A DNA stretch of 64,000 bases. Origin: Polyangia bacterium (GTDB lineage Bacteria; Myxococcota_A; Polyangia; Fen-1088). The stretch's first letter is position 1, and every line of letters starts with the position of its first letter. Shown here one piece after another: positions 32,298-44,738 of the stretch. The stretch is from assembly GCA_036268875.1 (NCBI GenBank), contig DATATI010000066.1:62001-126000 (forward strand), in the 5' to 3' direction. Both the position numbers and the translations under genes were made by a program. A model generated the notes under the pieces. The model worked only from the letters and a program-made list of their open reading frames with translations. It searched no databases and was not told the DNA's origin.

Positions 32298-33967
32298 CGT
32301 GGGACTTTTTCGCCCGTCAGAGCACACAGACCGCGCAACGGGATGTCCACCCAATCGGGGCGGTTGTTGGCCTCGTATTCAATCTCGTAGAGCACCCGCT
32401 CGAGCTGGAAGAAGCGCATCATCAGCGAAAGCTGCGCGGGGTCGGGCGTGGTGCGCGTGGCGCTGGGCGCACGGCGAATGACGGGAAGGAAAGGCGCATC
32501 GCCCACCTGCTGCAGATAGCCGCGCTGGAAGGCTGCCGCGACCGCGTCTTTCCAGCTGGCCAGGAATTCCAGCACGGGCGGCTCCCTCTCTTGCGGCAAG
32601 CGGCTTTTTCTCGACGACGCTCGCTGGCGCAGCACCGCCTCGGGCGCGTAGTCAAACGAGCGCAGCATGCCGACCACGTCCCGCAGGGGTGACGCCTTGG
32701 CGCGGCGTTCAGCCAGCGGACGAGCCGGCTCGCCCTCGAAGTCGATGATCACAAAGTCGTCCTGGCGGCACAGCACCTGGCCAAGGTGCAGATCGCCGTG
32801 AATGCGCGTCTTGAGTACGTCCAGCGGTTCATCGCGAAAATCATCGAGCAGGGCGCCGATAAGCCGGCGTTCGTCGCTGGCGGGATCGAGCAGGCGGGCC
32901 GCGCGGGCGCGCAGGAGAGGCGGCAGCTTCTCCAGATGGCTTGGCAGGGCGTCCACCGTCCGGTGCAGCATCGCCTGCACGCGCGACACGGCGGCGGCGC
33001 GATCGTCACTGGTGAGGGGCATGGGCGCGAATGCCGGATCGGGTTCGCCGCCATCGGCAGGCGCGGTATCCAGCAGCGCCTGGTGCAGTTCGCCCGTGCG
33101 CCGACCCAGCGTCTCGGCGCGCGCCACCATACTGGTCATCGCCGGCGCGGTGGCGTCGGTTGTGACCGACATGACGTTGACCCGATCGACGGCGGCATCC
33201 AGCTCACGCAGCGTCCACGACCAGGCGTCACCGTCGTTGGGGAGAAATTCATGAATCACGGCCAGGCTGTGTTCGGCGCCGCCGGCGGCGTGCCAATAAA
33301 GCGCGCCCAGCACACGAGGCGTGGGCGGCTGCCGGCGGTGCCCGGTCAGAAAATGACCCAGTTCCAGCTCGGGGTGGAGCCCGGCCATCACCTGGCGGTA
33401 GACCTTCAACAAAACCCTCTGGCCAAGAATGATGGTCGAGTTGCTCTGTTCGGTCCTGGACACCTCGACCGGTAATAACTGCTGGGCGCTGCTCTCCCGA
33501 AGCGCGGCCGACCCTTCGCCCTGCAACGCGCCGGCCTGGCCCACCCGTGTTTTTGCCTCGCTGGCGACAGCCAGCAAATTCCCGGCGAGTCCGCCGGTGG
33601 CTAGCCCGTCGACCAGCGCGCCGCCGGTCGAGCCCAGCCAGGCGATCAGCGCAGGCGGCCTGCTGTCGGCGAGCCGCCGGGCGTTCGCGCCGTCGGCCGG
33701 CAGCACCGCCACCGCATAACACTCGGGATCGCCGAATTGATAGTCGATCTCCAGCAGGATCAGCGCGGAGCTGGGCGCCGCGCTGGGCCCGTCGAGAGGA
33801 ATCACGTCGGCGATGCGGGCGCCGCGCGCCGGGCGGGTCTTGGCCCGATACCAGCGTCGCGGCTGCACGTACGCCAGCAGCGTTGCCGCCAGCTCTTCGT
33901 GCGACGCCGCCTGCAAGATCTCCGGCCAGGCGGCGCGCAGCTTGGGTGCCGGCGGTTCGACGCTCAC
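32294..33967 (-). CDS. Stand-alone maltokinase-like protein
   Basis: The 557-residue protein is a kinase of the maltokinase/aminoglycoside phosphotransferase type. N-terminal cap features include YRAKTRPARGARIADVI near residue 40. The catalytic core has THGD-like RIHGDLHLGQVL near 390 and the metal-binding FVIIDFEGEPARPL near 405. Maltokinase makes maltose 1-phosphate, the substrate of GlgE. It starts with GTG overlapping the GlgE stop (GTGA) and ends overlapping the GlgB start. A second maltokinase domain is fused to TreS at 38081-41374, so this copy may be redundant or specialised. Confidence 0.9.
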   Translation of the reverse strand: MSVEPPAPKLRAAWPEILQAASHEELAATLLAYVQPRRWYRAKTRPARGARIADVIPLDGPSAAPSSALILLEIDYQFGDPECYAVAVLPADGANARRLADSRPPALIAWLGSTGGALVDGLATGGLAGNLLAVASEAKTRVGQAGALQGEGSAALRESSAQQLLPVEVSRTEQSNSTIILGQRVLLKVYRQVMAGLHPELELGHFLTGHRRQPPTPRVLGALYWHAAGGAEHSLAVIHEFLPNDGDAWSWTLRELDAAVDRVNVMSVTTDATAPAMTSMVARAETLGRRTGELHQALLDTAPADGGEPDPAFAPMPLTSDDRAAAVSRVQAMLHRTVDALPSHLEKLPPLLRARAARLLDPASDERRLIGALLDDFRDEPLDVLKTRIHGDLHLGQVLCRQDDFVIIDFEGEPARPLAERRAKASPLRDVVGMLRSFDYAPEAVLRQRASSRKSRLPQEREPPVLEFLASWKDAVAAAFQRGYLQQVGDAPFLPVIRRAPSATRTTPDPAQLSLMMRFFQLERVLYEIEYEANNRPDWVDIPLRGLCALTGEKVPR

Positions 33968-36054
33968 AGGTAGTACTCGAACGCCTGCTCGGAGCGGACG
34001 TGGCGACGGAGGTGAAATATGTGGGCGGGCATCGTCTTTGGATCCAGGTCAACGAAGGCGCGCGCGCCGCTCCACAGGTAGCGGGCGTCGCCGAGCAGAT
34101 CGTGAACCTGGAACGAGCTGCTCGCCGCCAGCCCCAGCGCCGCCTGATCAAGCGTCAGCCACCCGCTTTGCGCGCGATGGGGATCCAGATTCACCACCAC
34201 CAGCACCACGTCCGATTTGTCCGCTGTCGACCGGCTGTAACAGAAGACGGCGTCATTGTCGGTCATGTGCACGACCGTCCCGCCCAGCTGGCGCAACGCC
34301 GGTCGGTCGCGCCGGATGCGATTGAGGCGCCGCAGGACCGGCGCCAGCGTGTTCGGCTGATCGAGGTTCCACGCGCGCACCTGGTACTTTTCGTTGCGGG
34401 CGTACTCCTCGGTGCCTTCCCGGGCCCGCGTTTCTTGTAGCTCGAACGCTGGACCATACACGCCCCAGTTGGGTGACAGCGTGGCGGCCAGGACGGCGCG
34501 CACGATGAAGGTGCCGCGCGTCCCGTTTTGCAAGTGCTCGGGCAAAATATCGGGCGTGTTCGGCCAAAGATTGGGGCGAAAAAATTCCTTCGTCTCTCGC
34601 CCGTCGAGAGAACGCACGAACTCGGTCAGCTCGGCCTTCGTGGTGCGCCAGGTGAAGTAGGTGTAGGACTGCGAAAAACCCAGCTTGGCCAGGGCGCGCA
34701 TCAGCTTGGGCCGGGTGAAGGCCTCGGCCAAGAAAATCGCCCGCGGCTCGCGCGCCTTCACGCTGGCGATGCACCAGCGCCAGAACGGAAGCGGTTTGGT
34801 GTGCGGATTGTCGACGCGAAAGACCGTCACGCCCTGCTCGATCCAGAACAAGAAGACGTCGCGCAGCTCGTCCCACAGGCTTTCCCATCCGGCGCCGGTG
34901 AAATCGAACGGGACGATGTCCTGGTATTTTTTGGGCGGGTTTTCGGCGAACTGGATCGTTCCATCGGCGCGGCGAAAGAACCACTCCGGGTGGGCGCGCA
35001 GATAGGGATGGTCGGGCGACGCTTGCAACGCGATGTCCAGCGCCACCTCCAGCCCGAGCCTCCGGGCCGCGCTCATGAAATGACGAAAGTCCTGCAAGGT
35101 CCCCAGCAGTGGGTGCACCGTCGTGTGTCCGCCCTCCTCGCTGCCGATTGCCCACGGGCTTCCCGGGTCGGTGCCGGTCGCGGTCAGGCTATTGTCCGGG
35201 CCCTTGCGGTGGGTGCGCCCGATGGGGTGGATGGGCGGCAGATAGACCACGTCAAAACCGAGGTCGGCGATGTATGCCAGGCGGTCTTCCGCTTCCTTGA
35301 ATGTGCCGTGTGGCGGCGGCGCCGGGCCGTCCGCCGCCGCTGAGACACCGGCGCCCGCGCGCGAGCGAGGAAACATTTCGTACCAGCTGCTGAAGGCGGC
35401 CAGCGGCACGTCGACGACCACGGCCAGCGGCGGCTGGTGGCTGGTGGCCAGCCGATCGTCGGGATGCAGGCGCATCAAAGCCGCCGTCTCTTCGCTCAAG
35501 GCGGCGGCGATTGTCTCGGTCGATGCAGGGGCGGCGGACGCGGCCAGCCGGTCGGCCAGCTGGCGCAGCGTCGCGCGCGCGGGATCGGCGGCGCGATCAG
35601 CGGCGGCGGCCAGCAACGCCGCACCGCCGCGCAGATCGACGGCGATGTCTTGCCCATCGGCGATCTTCCGGGTCACCGCCCAGACCCAGCTTTGCCAGCT
35701 GTCGACCCAGGCCTTGACGGTGTACTCCCAGATCCCCAGCGCATCGACGCTGAACACCGCCCACCAGCGATCGTCCTCGCGCTGGCCGCCGAGCACCGGC
35801 TGCACCGCCGAGGCACAAAGCGGCACCTCGTGCCACGCAGGCGCGGCGGCCCTGCGATAAAGCAGGCGCCCCGCCAGTTTGTCGTGGCCGTCGGACAGCA
35901 GGTCCGCTTGTACCAGCAAGCGATCGCCGAGCACGCGCTTGATGGGATGGCGTCCGCCGTCGACGCTGGGACGTATATCGTCGATGATCACGCGGGTCGG
36001 TCGCTCCGGCCTTCCGACCGGACGAACCGACCCATCGACTGGCTGCACCACCAC
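33964..36054 (-). CDS. glgE: Alpha-1,4-glucan:maltose-1-phosphate maltosyltransferase
   Basis: The 696-residue GH13_3 enzyme transfers maltosyl units from maltose 1-phosphate to glucan. It has an N-terminal beta domain (RVIIDDIRPSVDGGRHPIKR), a helical section, and a barrel with nucleophile aspartate in VFRVDNPHTKPLPFW near residue 414 and acid/base glutamate in FLAEAFTRPKLM near 444. The start is uncertain. The frame is open to 36186, but those codons overlap the divergent malQ start; I placed it at the GTG at 36054, about 20 residues before the first conserved segment. It is the first gene of an operon with the maltokinase and glgB. Confidence 0.93.
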   Translation of the reverse strand: MVVQPVDGSVRPVGRPERPTRVIIDDIRPSVDGGRHPIKRVLGDRLLVQADLLSDGHDKLAGRLLYRRAAAPAWHEVPLCASAVQPVLGGQREDDRWWAVFSVDALGIWEYTVKAWVDSWQSWVWAVTRKIADGQDIAVDLRGGAALLAAAADRAADPARATLRQLADRLAASAAPASTETIAAALSEETAALMRLHPDDRLATSHQPPLAVVVDVPLAAFSSWYEMFPRSRAGAGVSAAADGPAPPPHGTFKEAEDRLAYIADLGFDVVYLPPIHPIGRTHRKGPDNSLTATGTDPGSPWAIGSEEGGHTTVHPLLGTLQDFRHFMSAARRLGLEVALDIALQASPDHPYLRAHPEWFFRRADGTIQFAENPPKKYQDIVPFDFTGAGWESLWDELRDVFLFWIEQGVTVFRVDNPHTKPLPFWRWCIASVKAREPRAIFLAEAFTRPKLMRALAKLGFSQSYTYFTWRTTKAELTEFVRSLDGRETKEFFRPNLWPNTPDILPEHLQNGTRGTFIVRAVLAATLSPNWGVYGPAFELQETRAREGTEEYARNEKYQVRAWNLDQPNTLAPVLRRLNRIRRDRPALRQLGGTVVHMTDNDAVFCYSRSTADKSDVVLVVVNLDPHRAQSGWLTLDQAALGLAASSSFQVHDLLGDARYLWSGARAFVDLDPKTMPAHIFHLRRHVRSEQAFEYYL

Positions 36055-36088
36055 GAGAGCAAACGTGAGGGTGTCCTGGTGGTTTTCA

Positions 36089-38077
36089 ATGGGCCCGGTA
36101 GACTTTGGGTTGTTTTCCGAAGGACTGACGACCACCATTCGCGCGGCGTTGCGCGCCCTAGGCATCGAGCGCCTGACCCTGGCCATTCACGACGCCAGCT
36201 TTCCCAGCACGTCCGACGAGGATATCGGCCGCGGCTCGCCGTATGGCCAGGGCGCGCGAAAACTGCTGCACTTCGCAACGGCCATCGGCTTCGACAGTTT
36301 GCAACTGGGCCCGCAGGGAGACGTGTCGGAGTCGAACCCGTCTCCTTACGACGGCGCCCTGTTCAGCAAGAATCCCCAATCCATTGCGCTGGCCACGCTG
36401 ATCGAGGATCCGCTGTGGGCGCCGCTGGCCGCCGGGCTGCTGGCGCCGGTCGTCGACGATCGTCCCCTCGGTCCGTCCGCGCGCGGGCAACACGCCAGCG
36501 CCTGGCGCGCGGCCCGGCGGGTGCTGGCGTCGTTGCACGAACGCTTTTGCGCGCGCCCGGACGCCGCCGGTGGCGAACTGTCCCGGCGCTTTGACGCCTT
36601 CCGCGCGCGCTGGGGCACCACCCTGTGGGCCGACGGGCTCTACGAGGCGCTGACTGCTCAGCACGGCAGCGACGATTGGCGTCGCTGGGCGGACGACGAT
36701 CCGGCGCGCCCGGATCAAAGACTGTTCTCCCCTTCGTCGCCCGCCGAGGCCGAGCGGGCCCGGCACCGGCGCGCGGCGCTTGCGGCCGTGCCTTCGCCCG
36801 CGAGGGAGCGGTACCTTTTCGGGCAGTTCGTGCTGGACCAACAGCACCAGGCATTTCGCGCGGCGGCCGGCGCGGCGTCGCTGGCGTTGTTCGGCGATCT
36901 ACAGATCGGGTTTTCTCCCCGCGACGTCTGGAGCCAACGGGCGCTTTTTCGCGACGACTATCTGATGGGCGCGCCACCCAGCCGCACCAACCCTGCCGGT
37001 CAACCGTGGGGCTATCCGGTGCTGGACGTGGACCGCACGCCGGGGGGCACGCTGGCCCTGCTGGCGGCGCGGATCGATCGCATGATCGTCGATTTCGACG
37101 GCCTTCGCGTCGATCATCCGCACGGACTGGTCTGCCCCTGGGTTTACGCGGCGGCCGATCCCGATCCCGCGGCGGCGGTGATGCGCGGCGCGCGGCTGCG
37201 CTGCTCGCCCGCCCTGCCCGACCATCCGGTCCTGGCCGCGGTGGCCATCCCCGCGCTCGATCAGCTGGCCCGCGATCCGGGGCTGGCCCGTTATGCCGAC
37301 GACTGGGTGCGCACGCTGCGGCCAGAGCAGGTGGACCGTTACGGGCTGCTGTTCGACGCGGTGATGGCCCGGGTGCGCGCCGCCGGCCGCCGCGAGTCCG
37401 ACGTCGTCTGCGAGGTCCTCAGCACCTGGCCTTATCCCTTGCGCCGGGTGATGGAACGGTATGGCCTGGGCCGTTTTTGCGTCACGCAGAAGGCTGACCT
37501 GGCGCGGACCGATGACGTCTACCGCGGCGAGAACGCCTCCGAGCGCGACTGGATCATGGTCGGCAACCACGACACGCCGCCCATCTGGTCGCTGGCCGAT
37601 GCCTGGCATGGCACCGCCGCCGGCAGCGAGCGCGCGCTGGCCCTGGCCCGGCGCCTTTCCCCGCGGCCGGCGCTGCGCGCCCGGCTGGCGCGCTGGTTCG
37701 ATCGCCATCCGCACCACCTTTGTCAGGGGCTGTTCGCCGAGCTGTTCGTCGGTCCGGCGCGCCGGATCTCGGTCTTCTTCGCCGATCTTTTCGGCAGCCG
37801 CGACATTTACAACCGCCCGGGCGTCGTGCATCCGGACAACTGGACGCTGCGTTTGCCGCCAGAGTTCGCCACCGAGTACGTTCAGCGCAGCGCGCGCGGC
37901 GCTGCCTTCAACCCTCCGCTGGCGCTGGCGCTGGCGCTGCTGGCCCGGGCAGCGCGGCCGGGCAGCGAGACAGACGCCCTGCTGTTACGCCCGCTCATCG
38001 ACGGCGCGCGCCAGCTGGCGCCAGCCATCGACCCGGAGATCTGGGCGTTGCTGGACGCAGCGCTGGCCCCTTCCTGA
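36089..38077 (+). CDS. malQ: 4-alpha-glucanotransferase (amylomaltase, GH77)
   Basis: The 662-residue enzyme shuffles alpha-1,4 glucan chains and recycles maltodextrins. Its conserved parts include IHDASFPSTSDEDIGRGSPY at the N-terminus, the nucleophile region DGLRVDHPHG near residue 341, the acid/base region VVCEVLSTWPYP near 435 and VGNHDTPPIW near 490. The sequence is diverged from E. coli MalQ. The ATG at 36089 has GGTGG 6 bases before it. The gene is divergent from glgE with only 34 bases between the chosen starts, so promoters probably lie within the coding ends. Confidence 0.88.
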   Translation: MGPVDFGLFSEGLTTTIRAALRALGIERLTLAIHDASFPSTSDEDIGRGSPYGQGARKLLHFATAIGFDSLQLGPQGDVSESNPSPYDGALFSKNPQSIALATLIEDPLWAPLAAGLLAPVVDDRPLGPSARGQHASAWRAARRVLASLHERFCARPDAAGGELSRRFDAFRARWGTTLWADGLYEALTAQHGSDDWRRWADDDPARPDQRLFSPSSPAEAERARHRRAALAAVPSPARERYLFGQFVLDQQHQAFRAAAGAASLALFGDLQIGFSPRDVWSQRALFRDDYLMGAPPSRTNPAGQPWGYPVLDVDRTPGGTLALLAARIDRMIVDFDGLRVDHPHGLVCPWVYAAADPDPAAAVMRGARLRCSPALPDHPVLAAVAIPALDQLARDPGLARYADDWVRTLRPEQVDRYGLLFDAVMARVRAAGRRESDVVCEVLSTWPYPLRRVMERYGLGRFCVTQKADLARTDDVYRGENASERDWIMVGNHDTPPIWSLADAWHGTAAGSERALALARRLSPRPALRARLARWFDRHPHHLCQGLFAELFVGPARRISVFFADLFGSRDIYNRPGVVHPDNWTLRLPPEFATEYVQRSARGAAFNPPLALALALLARAARPGSETDALLLRPLIDGARQLAPAIDPEIWALLDAALAPS

Positions 38078-38080
38078 TCG

Positions 38081-41374
<3,294 letters not shown>

Positions 41375-41467
41375 TCCTGGAATCGGAACATAGGCGCGAC
41401 CCCGCGATCCGCAAGGCCGGGCGACGGCGAACCTTGCCGTCTCGCTGCCGCCGTGCCCGCTGCGCGC

Positions 41468-43312
41468 TCAGCTTTCTTCGCCCGCCCGGTGTCGAGCCGG
41501 GCGCTGGCGGCCGGCGGTCAAGTTGTACGCGGTGTTGACCAACGACAGATGCGAAAATGCCTGGGGAAAGTTTCCGAGCAGACGGTTTGCCTGCGGGTCG
41601 TACTGCTCAGAGAGCAGCCCGACGTCGTTGCGCAGGTTCAACAATCGTTCAAAGAGCCGAACGGCATCGTCGTGTCTGCCCAGTTGCTCATAGACATCGG
41701 CCAGCCAGAAGCTGCACGGCAGGAACACGCCTTCCCCGGGCGGCATCCCGTCGGCCGCCGTCTGATCGTCGTCGGTGAGATAGCGCCTGACGAAACCATC
41801 GTGCAATAGCTGGCGCTCGACCGCTTCGACGGTCGCCGCCACCCGCGGATCGTCGGGCGGAAGAAAACCGACCAGCGAAACCAGCAGCAGCGAGGCGTCC
41901 ATCGCCGTCGCGCCGTAGGTCTGGGTGAAGGTCTTTCCCTTTTGATCGTAGCCTTGGGCGCAAACTTGAGAATGGATCTCGCTGCGGATGGCGCGCCAAC
42001 GATCGCTCGGCCCCTTGAGGCCGAAGTTGTCGACGGCCTTGATCGCCCGATCGAACGCCACCCATGCCATGATCTTCGAATGCGTGAAGTGCTGCTTCGG
42101 CCCACGCACCTCCCAGATTCCGTGATCCGGCTGGCGCCAGCGGGTCTCCAGGAATTCGAGCAGCGTCTTCTCCAGGGACCAGGCCCAGGGATCTGCGGCG
42201 ATGCCCAACCGCCGCGCCTGGTGAAGAGCGTCGCTGATCTCGCCGAAGACATCCAGCTGCAATTGCCCGTAGGCGGCGTTGCCGATGCGGACCGGCCTCG
42301 ATTCGGCGAACCCGGGCAGCCAGTGGGCTTCGTGCTCTTCCAGGCGGCGCTCGCCGGCCACGCCGTACATGATCTGCAGCCGCGACGGATCTCCGGCGGC
42401 GGCACGTAATAGCCATTCACGCCACGCCTCGGCCTCCTCCACGTACCCGCCCAGCATGAGGGCGTAAAGCGTCAGTGTGGCGTCGCGCAGCCAGCAGTAG
42501 CGATAGTCCCAGTTGCGCATGCCGCCGATCTTCTCGGGCAGCGACGTGGTGGGCGCGGCAACGATGCCGCCCGTGGGACCAAAAGTCAGCGCCTTCAATA
42601 CCCGCAGCGAGCTGCCCACTGCTTCTTTCCAGGGCCCGTCGTAGGTGCAGCGACTTGACCAGGATCGCCACCATTGGTCAGTCTCGGCCAGCGCCGCCAA
42701 CGGATCAACGGATGGCGGCAGCGGCTGGTGCGAGGGAAACCAGGTCAGCGCCGCCACCCGTCGCTGTCCGGCGGCGATGTCGAAATGTCCCACCGTCGAT
42801 AGATCTTTTCCATGGACCGCGATGTCACTGCGCAGGCACAGGGCATCGGGGCCGGCGGTGAGGGTCAGCGTTCCTTCGCGCCGGCGCACCCACGGCGTGA
42901 CGCGCCCGGTGTCAAAACGAACCACCAGGTCGAAACCCATCGCCACCTGCCCGACGAGCCCTTCCACGACGCGGATGAGGTTCGGTAACCCGTCCCGGAT
43001 GGGCATGAAGTCCACGATCCGCACCACGCCTTGCGCGGTGGTCATCTCGGTCTCCAGCACCAAGCTGTCCTGGCGATAACGCCGACGCACGCTGCGCACG
43101 CGATCCCGCGGCGCGATCAGCCAGCGTCCGTGATCGCGATTGCCCAGCAGCGCCGCAAAGGCCGCCTCCGAATCGAAACGTGGCAGGCATAGCCAGTCGA
43201 TCGACCCATTCCGTCCCACCAGCGCGGCGGTTTGGCTGTCGCCGATGATGGCGTAGTCTTCGATGCGGCCTGGCGTCTCCGCTGATGATTCGTCAACCGG
43301 CGGGCGAGTCAT
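41468..43312 (-). CDS. Glycoside hydrolase family 15 (glucoamylase/trehalase-like)
   Basis: The 614-residue protein matches bacterial GH15 hydrolases without secretion signal. Conserved parts include RIEDYAIIGDSQTAALVGR and GSIDWLCLPRFDS at the start, GMRNWDYRYCWLRDATLTLY near residue 265 and RIGNAAYGQLQLDVFGEI near 345. LLSEQYDP near 575 holds the likely catalytic base glutamate. This subgroup includes trehalases and glucan glucosidases, so it may release glucose from trehalose or glucan in the cytosol. It lies 93 bases from the trehalose synthase gene on the same strand, and the two probably belong together. Confidence 0.92.
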   Translation of the reverse strand: MTRPPVDESSAETPGRIEDYAIIGDSQTAALVGRNGSIDWLCLPRFDSEAAFAALLGNRDHGRWLIAPRDRVRSVRRRYRQDSLVLETEMTTAQGVVRIVDFMPIRDGLPNLIRVVEGLVGQVAMGFDLVVRFDTGRVTPWVRRREGTLTLTAGPDALCLRSDIAVHGKDLSTVGHFDIAAGQRRVAALTWFPSHQPLPPSVDPLAALAETDQWWRSWSSRCTYDGPWKEAVGSSLRVLKALTFGPTGGIVAAPTTSLPEKIGGMRNWDYRYCWLRDATLTLYALMLGGYVEEAEAWREWLLRAAAGDPSRLQIMYGVAGERRLEEHEAHWLPGFAESRPVRIGNAAYGQLQLDVFGEISDALHQARRLGIAADPWAWSLEKTLLEFLETRWRQPDHGIWEVRGPKQHFTHSKIMAWVAFDRAIKAVDNFGLKGPSDRWRAIRSEIHSQVCAQGYDQKGKTFTQTYGATAMDASLLLVSLVGFLPPDDPRVAATVEAVERQLLHDGFVRRYLTDDDQTAADGMPPGEGVFLPCSFWLADVYEQLGRHDDAVRLFERLLNLRNDVGLLSEQYDPQANRLLGNFPQAFSHLSLVNTAYNLTAGRQRPARHRAGEES

Positions 43313-43341
43313 GGCGACACACTGTAATCGCGCTTGAGGTC

Positions 43342-43641
43342 GTGCGGATTCATGAGCACACGATACTCGTGAAGCCGGAGGTCATTGGCTGGACAAGTTC
43401 GGTGATTCTGTTTCTCACCCTCTCGCAACAGGTGTGGAAACAGTGGAAGGACGGTTCGACGAAGGGAGTCTCGAGGTGGCTTTTCGTCGGGCAACTGGCG
43501 GCGTCACTGGGATTCACGATCTACAGCCTTCTCAAGCGGGACTGGGTCTTCGTGACCACCAACGGAGCCATGGTGATGAATGCCTTGGTCGGTTGCCTCG
43601 TGCTTCGCCACAACCGGCGCCCGCCTAGAAACTCGGACTGA
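43342..43641 (+). CDS. SemiSWEET-type sugar transporter
   Basis: The roughly 99-residue product has three hydrophobic helices and resembles bacterial SemiSWEET proteins, which form dimers that move sugars through the membrane. Conserved positions include GWTSSVILFLTLSQQVWKQW, GSTKGVSRWLF and VTTNGAMVMNALVGCLVL. The proline of the usual PQ motif is serine here (LSQ). The start is uncertain: GTG at 43342, or ATG at 43285, which would overlap the GH15 gene by 28 bases. It is divergent from the GH15 gene and at the edge of the trehalose/glucan locus. Confidence 0.72.
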   Translation: MRIHEHTILVKPEVIGWTSSVILFLTLSQQVWKQWKDGSTKGVSRWLFVGQLAASLGFTIYSLLKRDWVFVTTNGAMVMNALVGCLVLRHNRRPPRNSD

Positions 43642-44338
43642 CATGATCATTCCCAGGGCCAGGTCCCACGAGGATACGTGGCCAGGTTCTGATGATGTTC
43701 CGCGGTTCCTCAAGCTGCGGCATCTGCCTGTGCCTCTCGAAGGGTCGCCGTGTCGAATTCCAGGCAGCAGATCCGATGGACTTTCATCTCGTGCTCCCCG
43801 GTGTTGTGGAATGAAATTTTCGGGTCACGCGGAGACGATCTTTTTCGACGGCCCTGCCACAACCCTGTGCATCAGCTCGTGCTGATCAAGACTCGCATCC
43901 TTGGCTATCGGCCCGCAACGCATGAAACTTCCGGCTCTTGTCATCGGTTACGCAAATGCACACGTTGGCAGTCGAGCGAAGGAGTCATCCGTGCGGGTAT
44001 CACAAGTGACGTGATCATCGCGAGCGGTGTTCCTACGGGCGCCAGGCGACCGACGAGGACCTCGTGTCTCCGACTCGACACACGTTCATCACCGAGATCG
44101 TGAAGCAGGAAGCGAAGCCAGGGTCGGCGAGATCTTCCGCGACAACCCGGCTTTCGGCACGCCGACACAGGATCGCGCAATTTCTTGGTCAGCATGATTT
44201 GCTCCGCGGTCATGGCAAGCGAACTCCTGCTCGACCTGGCCGGTCGTCTGCGGAACTTCAGGTTGCCGTGCTCACGTGGACTTGTCCCCGTTTTTGAGGC
44301 GATCGTCAACACGCTGGTTATCCGCGGCGAGCGCTGAC
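43642..44338. other. Gene-poor stretch with no recognisable product
   Basis: Several overlapping short frames occur on both strands here, but none has a ribosome-binding site, a conserved motif or a plausible composition. The stretch joins the sugar-metabolism locus to the Fic remnant and may be further decayed DNA. A second unassigned stretch lies at 44537-44738. Confidence 0.5.
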
Positions 44339-44515
44339 GTGGGATCGCTACCGCCTCGGTTCTCGATCACCAACGCCATCACGGCGAGTTTGACGGCGAT
44401 CGAGCGGGCGCGCGGGTTTCTAGAGGCGGCGACGCTCTCCGACGATTGGATCTCGCGCATGAGCAAGCGCGCACTTCTGCTCGAGGCGCACCACACAACC
44501 CACATCGAGGGGACC
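44339..44515 (+). pseudogene. Truncated Fic-family gene (N-terminal domain only)
   Basis: The frame reads [20 protein letters not shown] and [17 protein letters not shown], then [17 protein letters not shown], which closely resembles the N-terminal domain of Fic proteins with a built-in inhibitory helix. The (S/T)xxxE(G/N) motif is kept as TTHIEG. The sequence stops matching after THIEGT and a stop codon follows at 44536. The catalytic HPFxxGNG core is absent, so it cannot modify targets. Confidence 0.68.
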
Positions 44516-44738
44516 CATCGACGACCTAGGATTTGAACGTGGACAGGAGGGCGGCTGTGGTGCTGTCGGGCTTGACGAGACATCCGGAAGAAACCATCAC
44601 GGCAAGTGTATCGTCCGCGTCTCCATAAACTTTGGCGCCTGGCGGCCACAACGGCAACTTCAACATAAAACAGCGAGGTCCAGGTGGCGGTCGTCGCGGC
44701 TCGGGCCATGTGACATATCGAAACGACGGCCAGCTCCA

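Noticed and set aside
43642-44338. Hidden genes in the stretch before the Fic relic
   Set aside because: Frames lack ribosome-binding sites, motifs and consistent codon use; I could not identify a product.
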